Positions 60,510 to 64,000 of a stretch of 64,000 bases of DNA are shown one piece after another. The notes beneath the pieces were generated by a model. It had not been told where the DNA came from and did no database searches. It saw only the letters and a program-made list of their open reading frames with translations. The position numbers were made by a program, and so were the translations under genes. The stretch is from Butyrivibrio sp. MC2021 (GTDB taxonomy: Bacteria > Bacillota > Clostridia > Lachnospirales > Lachnospiraceae): contig NZ_JHXX01000011.1 of assembly GCF_000621605.1 (NCBI RefSeq), positions 62,001 to 126,000 of the forward strand, read 5' to 3'. Numbering within the stretch: the stretch's first letter is position 1; every line of letters starts with the position of its first letter.

Positions 60510-62165
60510 TTAGCTAAGTTCCTCACCAAACATGTTCTCTTTGTACCAGAAATTAGCTGCATCTCTTCTCTGCTGGAGATCAAGTTCATAATTTCCGGAC
60601 TCTTCTGACCACAGGAATCTCTCCCAGTCGATGTGGTTCTCGCCGGGCTGGCCAATACTGCTTACATCATAAGCTGCCTTGGTGGCATATCCTGCAGTTG
60701 GATCATATTTATCGCATACAAAGTCAGTGGCATCAACAAAGTCTGTCATGCCCTTGAGCTGTTCTACGCCGTCTGCGCCAAGTCTGTTGTACATATCCTT
60801 ATTAACAAGGAACTGGATCTGAACATCGAGATCTGTGGGATCCTTGCCAAGAGTCTTTGCAAAAACAACAAGAGCATCCTTTCTGTCGCCGCTCCAGGCT
60901 CCGATGCCGATTGCTCCCTGATTTTCAAGCCATGCTGTGTTGAAGCCGCTCTCGGTCTCAAGGTTTCCAAGGATTGCAGCTGCTGCCTCAGGGGAATATC
61001 CCTCTTTGATAAGGGCCTGATAGATCCTGTTTGCAGCAAGCTTGTCTCCAACGCTGACATAGTTGTCATTAAGAAGAATGTCCTTGAGAGTTCCAAGTCT
61101 TGCAGCTGCCATCTGGCTGCCTGCGCCCATGCCTGAACCCATGCCTGCGCCGCTGCCGCCACCTGCTGCTCCGCCGTGACCGCCATTGCCGACATTGCTG
61201 TCATGACCGCTCTCTGCATAATCAGATCTGCTTCCTGACTCACGTCCGTATCCGTTATCGCTTTCTCTCTCGTAGCCTGATTCATGGCTTGCGCTGTCTG
61301 AACCTGATTCAGAACCGCTTCCTGATCCTGAGCCGCTTCCTTTTCTGCGCTCTACTACAGCTTCTAATTCGTCAGTCTTGGGGCCCTTATCTTCTGAACC
61401 TGAGCCACCGTTGCCATTACCATTTCCATTGCCGTTTCCGTTACCGTTGCCGTTACCGTTTCCATTGCCGGAACCATTTCCGTTGCCGTTTCCGGAACCA
61501 TTTCCGCTGCCGTTACCGTTTCCATTGCCGGAACCATTTCCGTTGCCGTTTCCGGAACCATTTCCGCTGCCGCTACCGTTTCCATTGCCGGAACCATTTC
61601 CGGAACCATTTCCGTTACCGTTGCCATTGCCGTTACCGGAGCCGTTTCCGCTGCCATTGCCATTGCCGTTACCGGAGCCGTTTCCGCTGCCATTGCCAGT
61701 GCCGTTACCGTTTCCGGAACCATTTCCGTTGCCGGAGCCGTTATCGTTACCGTTTCCGGAACCATTTCCGCTGCCGTTACCGTTGCCATTGCCGGAGTCA
61801 TTTCCGTTGCCTCCGTTGCCGTTGCCTCCATTACCACCGTTGCCACCTTCGCCGCCATCTGTGTTGGTGGGGCCTACATTATAATTTCCGGCGGGCTTGA
61901 TGTTGGAGAAAATAGTATCCTCAGTTCTGATATATTGGGTTGCTATATAATCAAGGGCCTCAGAATATGCTGCGGCCTTAGTTGAATAACGGTTCATTCT
62001 TCCTGCAAGATGCTTAACTGCGGGCTTAAGAATAAACAGAGACAAATCAAGCTCTTCTGCCAGATTATCTGTTTCATTTGCCATTCTGCCAAGATTTGAT
62101 GAAATCTCCTGATATACAACTGCCTGCTGTCTGAGTGTCTCAGGATTAACTCTGAATTTTCCCAT
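60510..62165 (-). CDS. WXG100-like/phage-lysozyme fusion with a Gly-Asn linker
   Basis: A 551-aa protein with no signal peptide. Residues 1-90 form a helical hairpin like ESAT-6/WXG100 proteins (RVNPETLRQQAVVYQEIS at the start, IATQYIRTED at the end) but lack the WXG motif. A low-complexity GNG/GSGNG linker spans about residues 103-265, then an acidic Ser/Tyr-rich part. The C-terminus (about 385-520) matches phage tail lysozyme (PF18013): GYSPEAAAAILGNLETESGFN with the catalytic Glu, then IGIGAWSGDRKDAL. Secretion through a type VII system is inferred. ATG 62165 has AAAGG 7 nt before it. Confidence 0.8.
   Translation of the reverse strand: MGKFRVNPETLRQQAVVYQEISSNLGRMANETDNLAEELDLSLFILKPAVKHLAGRMNRYSTKAAAYSEALDYIATQYIRTEDTIFSNIKPAGNYNVGPTNTDGGEGGNGGNGGNGNGGNGNDSGNGNGNGSGNGSGNGNDNGSGNGNGSGNGNGTGNGSGNGSGNGNGNGSGNGSGNGNGNGNGNGSGNGSGNGNGSGSGNGSGNGNGNGSGNGNGNGSGNGSGNGNGNGSGNGNGNGNGNGNGNGNGNGNGGSGSEDKGPKTDELEAVVERRKGSGSGSGSGSESGSDSASHESGYERESDNGYGRESGSRSDYAESGHDSNVGNGGHGGAAGGGSGAGMGSGMGAGSQMAAARLGTLKDILLNDNYVSVGDKLAANRIYQALIKEGYSPEAAAAILGNLETESGFNTAWLENQGAIGIGAWSGDRKDALVVFAKTLGKDPTDLDVQIQFLVNKDMYNRLGADGVEQLKGMTDFVDATDFVCDKYDPTAGYATKAAYDVSSIGQPGENHIDWERFLWSEESGNYELDLQQRRDAANFWYKENMFGEELS
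61396..61856 (-). repeat. Gly/Asn/Ser low-complexity repeats
   Basis: Hexamer-based repeats (plus strand TTTCCGTTGCCG, CCGGAACCA and variants) encode GNG, GSG and GNGN units in about 150 residues. The antisense strand holds a long Pro/Leu frame that is an artefact of the repeat. Confidence 0.85.
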
Positions 62166-62320
62166 AATAATACCTTTTCCATACCGATGCATTGCTGCAC
62201 CTATTTTTTCTATGATGATACTAACATATTGGGGAGACAAATGGGGGATTTCTGACGAAATGACATTGAAATCGGACGAATAACATTTTTTTCTTTTTTG
62301 AGGTGGGTTTTATTAATGGT

Positions 62321-62518
62321 GGAAGGGGAGGGGCATGGGGAAGTGCAACTATACTCGCATCGCCCCGCTCCCTGATTCAGGGCACTGCAGATAAGTCAGC
62401 CGGGCTCGTTTCGCGTTGCTCAGAACACTCGCCCGTCTGATTACCTGCAGCACTCCTGAATCATGGTCGCGTTTCGAATGTCTCGCATAGTTGCACTTCC
62501 CCATGCCCCTCCCCTTCC
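62321..62518. repeat. 198-bp nested palindrome with perfect 32-bp ends
   Basis: The 449-bp gap 62166-62614 holds no gene but a striking inverted structure. A perfect 32-bp stem (62321-62352 with 62487-62518) encloses further paired blocks: TGATTCAGG/CCTGAATCA (62373-62381, 62455-62463), CTGCAG/CTGCAG (62385-62390, 62445-62450) and GTCAGCCGGGC/GCCCGTCTGAT (62395-62405, 62431-62441). It could be a MITE-like element, a structured RNA or a hairpin-forming site. There is no clear target-site duplication. Confidence 0.75.
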
Positions 62519-62614
62519 CCCAGCCATAGTCTACGAATCCCCATTCAAAAACGGTTCTTTTACTGCTTAAGTGAAATAATGTGGTACACTATTGTAAAAA
62601 AACGGGAGGCGCTT

Positions 62615-62797
62615 ATGATTCCAAAAGATCCGGTAATGCTGCTTAGTTTTATGAATATGAAACTCAGGGATAACTATTCAAGCCTGGATGCCATGTTCGA
62701 GGACATAGATATTTCAGCGGAGGAACAGAAGGAGATTGTTGAGAAGCTGAAAGGCATTGGATATGTTTATGATTCTGAGAAGAATCAATTTTCGTAA
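62615..62797 (+). CDS. DUF4250 domain protein
   Basis: A 60-aa cytosolic protein that covers the whole DUF4250 family: MIPKDPVMLLSFMNMKLRD at the start, then YSSLDAMFEDIDI and EIVEKLKGIGYVYD. The fold is a small helical bundle of unknown function, widespread in Lachnospiraceae and other Clostridia. The ATG at 62615 follows GGGAGG. An upstream ATG in frame (62579) has no ribosome binding site. It is a single gene with its own terminator. Confidence 0.85.
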   Translation: MIPKDPVMLLSFMNMKLRDNYSSLDAMFEDIDISAEEQKEIVEKLKGIGYVYDSEKNQFS

Positions 62798-62803
62798 CAT
62801 AAG

Positions 62804-62831
62804 AAACGGCCCCGGTTAACCGGAGCCGTTT
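62804..62831 (+). terminator. Terminator of the DUF4250 gene
   Basis: A stem of 13 pairs with one mismatch (AAACGGCCCCGGTT/AACCGGAGCCGTTT), then TTGTTTTTA on the plus strand. It also lies just past the clpB stop, but that strand has no T-run. Confidence 0.8.
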
Positions 62832-62837
62832 TTGTTT

Positions 62838-64000
62838 TTAGTGAACAGCGTGTGCTGTAAGTTGTGCTTCTTCACCGCTTCCAACCACATCGAATTCGAT
62901 GGTTTCATGGGGCTTGACCTTGTCCTCAAGGATGAGCCTTGCGGAAAGGGTCTCCACATATTTCTGGATGTAGCGCTTAAGAGGTCTTGCGCCGTAAATG
63001 GGATCATAGGCATTGTCTATCACAAAGTTTTCAGCTGCAGGAGTAAGTCTAATGCTTATCTCTCTGTCTGAAAGACGTTTGTTCAGATCATCAACGATAA
63101 GCTTGATGATGCCGCCAATGTTGTTCTTGGTCAGAGGTTTGAACATAATGATCTCATCAAGTCTGTTGAGGAACTCAGGTCTGAAGTGGCCCCTTAAGTC
63201 CTCCATGGTGTCATTCTCCGCTTCTTCGCTGATGGTGCCGTCAGGTCTTATTCCATCCAGCAGATACTGAGCTCCGATATTGGAGGTCATGATAAGTATT
63301 GTATTCTTGAAGTCCACAGTCCTTCCCTGGGAGTCTGTAATTCTTCCGTCATCCAGAACCTGCAGAAGAATGTTGAAGACATCGGGATGGGCTTTTTCTA
63401 TTTCGTCAAAAAGAACTACGGCGTAGGGCTTTCTTCTGACAGCCTCTGTCAGCTGGCCACCCTCTTCGTATCCCACATATCCGGGAGGCGCTCCGATAAG
63501 TCTGGAGACGCTGTACTTCTCCATATACTCACTCATGTCAATTCTGACCATGTTGTTCTCATCATCAAAGAGGGCCTGAGCAAGGCTCTTGGCAAGCTCT
63601 GTCTTACCAACACCGGTAGGTCCCAGGAACAGGAAGGAACCGATGGGCTTGCTGGGATCCTTGATTCCTGCCTTGGATCTCATGATAGCCTCGGAAACCT
63701 TGGTCACCGCATCATCCTGTCCGATGACACGAAGGTGCAGCTCATCTGCCAGATGAAGGGTCTTGTTCCTCTCGCTCTCAGTGAGCTTATTTACTGGGAT
63801 TCCGGTCCATCTGCTGATGATGCCCGCAATCTCATCCTCGGATACTCTCTCATGGACAAGGGCGGTGTCGTTCTCTTTAAGTCTGACCTCTTCCTCTGCC
63901 TCCTCCAGCTGCTTCTTAAGGGCAGGGAGCTTGCCGTACTGCAGCTCTCCGGCCTTCTCGTAGTCGCCGTTACGCTGGGCAATGGCAATCTCGGAATTGA
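62838..64000 (-). CDS. clpB: Chaperone ClpB, C-terminal part (cut by window edge)
   Basis: The last 387 codons of an AAA+ disaggregase, open at the right edge. The visible part begins in the end of the coiled-coil middle domain ([18 protein letters not shown]), then the linker [14 protein letters not shown] and the second ATPase domain: Walker [13 protein letters not shown], pore loop GYVGYEEGG, Walker [15 protein letters not shown], sensor MTSNIGAQ and the D2 C-terminal small domain with [13 protein letters not shown]. It resolves protein aggregates with DnaK. The frame runs to the edge without a stop. Confidence 0.95.
   Translation of the reverse strand, partial: NSEIAIAQRNGDYEKAGELQYGKLPALKKQLEEAEEEVRLKENDTALVHERVSEDEIAGIISRWTGIPVNKLTESERNKTLHLADELHLRVIGQDDAVTKVSEAIMRSKAGIKDPSKPIGSFLFLGPTGVGKTELAKSLAQALFDDENNMVRIDMSEYMEKYSVSRLIGAPPGYVGYEEGGQLTEAVRRKPYAVVLFDEIEKAHPDVFNILLQVLDDGRITDSQGRTVDFKNTILIMTSNIGAQYLLDGIRPDGTISEEAENDTMEDLRGHFRPEFLNRLDEIIMFKPLTKNNIGGIIKLIVDDLNKRLSDREISIRLTPAAENFVIDNAYDPIYGARPLKRYIQKYVETLSARLILEDKVKPHETIEFDVVGSGEEAQLTAHAVH

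Noticed and set aside
61396-61856. CRISPR-like short regular repeats
   Set aside because: The repeats are in frame, code for GNG/GSG units and have no unique spacers.
61100-61900. Plus-strand frames rich in Arg/Cys/His or Pro/Leu/Phe opposite the lysozyme fusion
   Set aside because: They arise from the GNG/GSG codon repeats on the other strand; the composition is not protein-like and no start signal exists.

Overview
The window looks like a chromosomal segment of a Lachnospiraceae-type Clostridia (Butyrivibrio/Lachnospira-like). This is inferred from gene content: a secreted pectate lyase with a cell-wall-binding tail, the DapL route of lysine synthesis, DUF3048, DUF4250 and DUF4956 proteins, and low-GC Gram-positive signals (AGGAGG-type ribosome binding sites, a textbook CcpA cre site). 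Most genes lie on the minus strand. No rRNA, tRNA, insertion sequence or CRISPR array was seen.

Layout. 1-10.3 kb is housekeeping: a cut-off lipid kinase, folA, thyA, a beta-CASP nuclease, a DUF3048 lipoprotein, TraX, trkA-trkH and a flavodoxin. 10.3-18.3 kb holds the cre-controlled pectate lyase, a DUF6020-like membrane protein and a secC-thrS operon. 18.4-26.8 kb is one minus-strand operon read from a lasso-peptide B2 protease through an ABC exporter, a two-component pair, a GT2, a VTC-domain polyphosphate polymerase and DUF4956 to a CotH protein. 26.9 kb holds a 60-aa RiPP precursor on the plus strand. 27.1-49.7 kb is a very long minus-strand exopolysaccharide (EPS) operon. It starts with an Alg14/Alg13-like pair and the priming transferase. 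It then has a PqqD-like protein, a Wzz/kinase fusion, glycosyltransferases, polymerase, flippase and pyruvyltransferases. It ends in an HPr-kinase-like enzyme and a lasso cyclase. 49.9-54.8 kb holds dapL, dapF, a methyltransferase, an export protein and hisC. 54.9-60.3 kb is a second EPS regulatory operon (phosphatase CpsB, Wzz, kinase CpsD, LCP transferase, a sortase-B-like lipoprotein). 60.5-64 kb holds a WXG100-like/lysozyme fusion, a 198-bp nested palindrome, a DUF4250 gene and the end of clpB.

Most striking is that the parts of one lasso-type RiPP system (precursor A, protease B2, exporter D, cyclase C, tail kinase, PqqD-like B1 and a nucleotidyltransferase) are spread over 20 kb and interleaved with an EPS/CotH/polyphosphate envelope locus. 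The nucleotidyltransferase has an in-frame amber codon. Two envelope proteins, the second CotH and the sortase B homologue, have lost the catalytic residues of their families. The dapL leader carries a promoter followed by a terminator-like hairpin, which looks like an attenuator.
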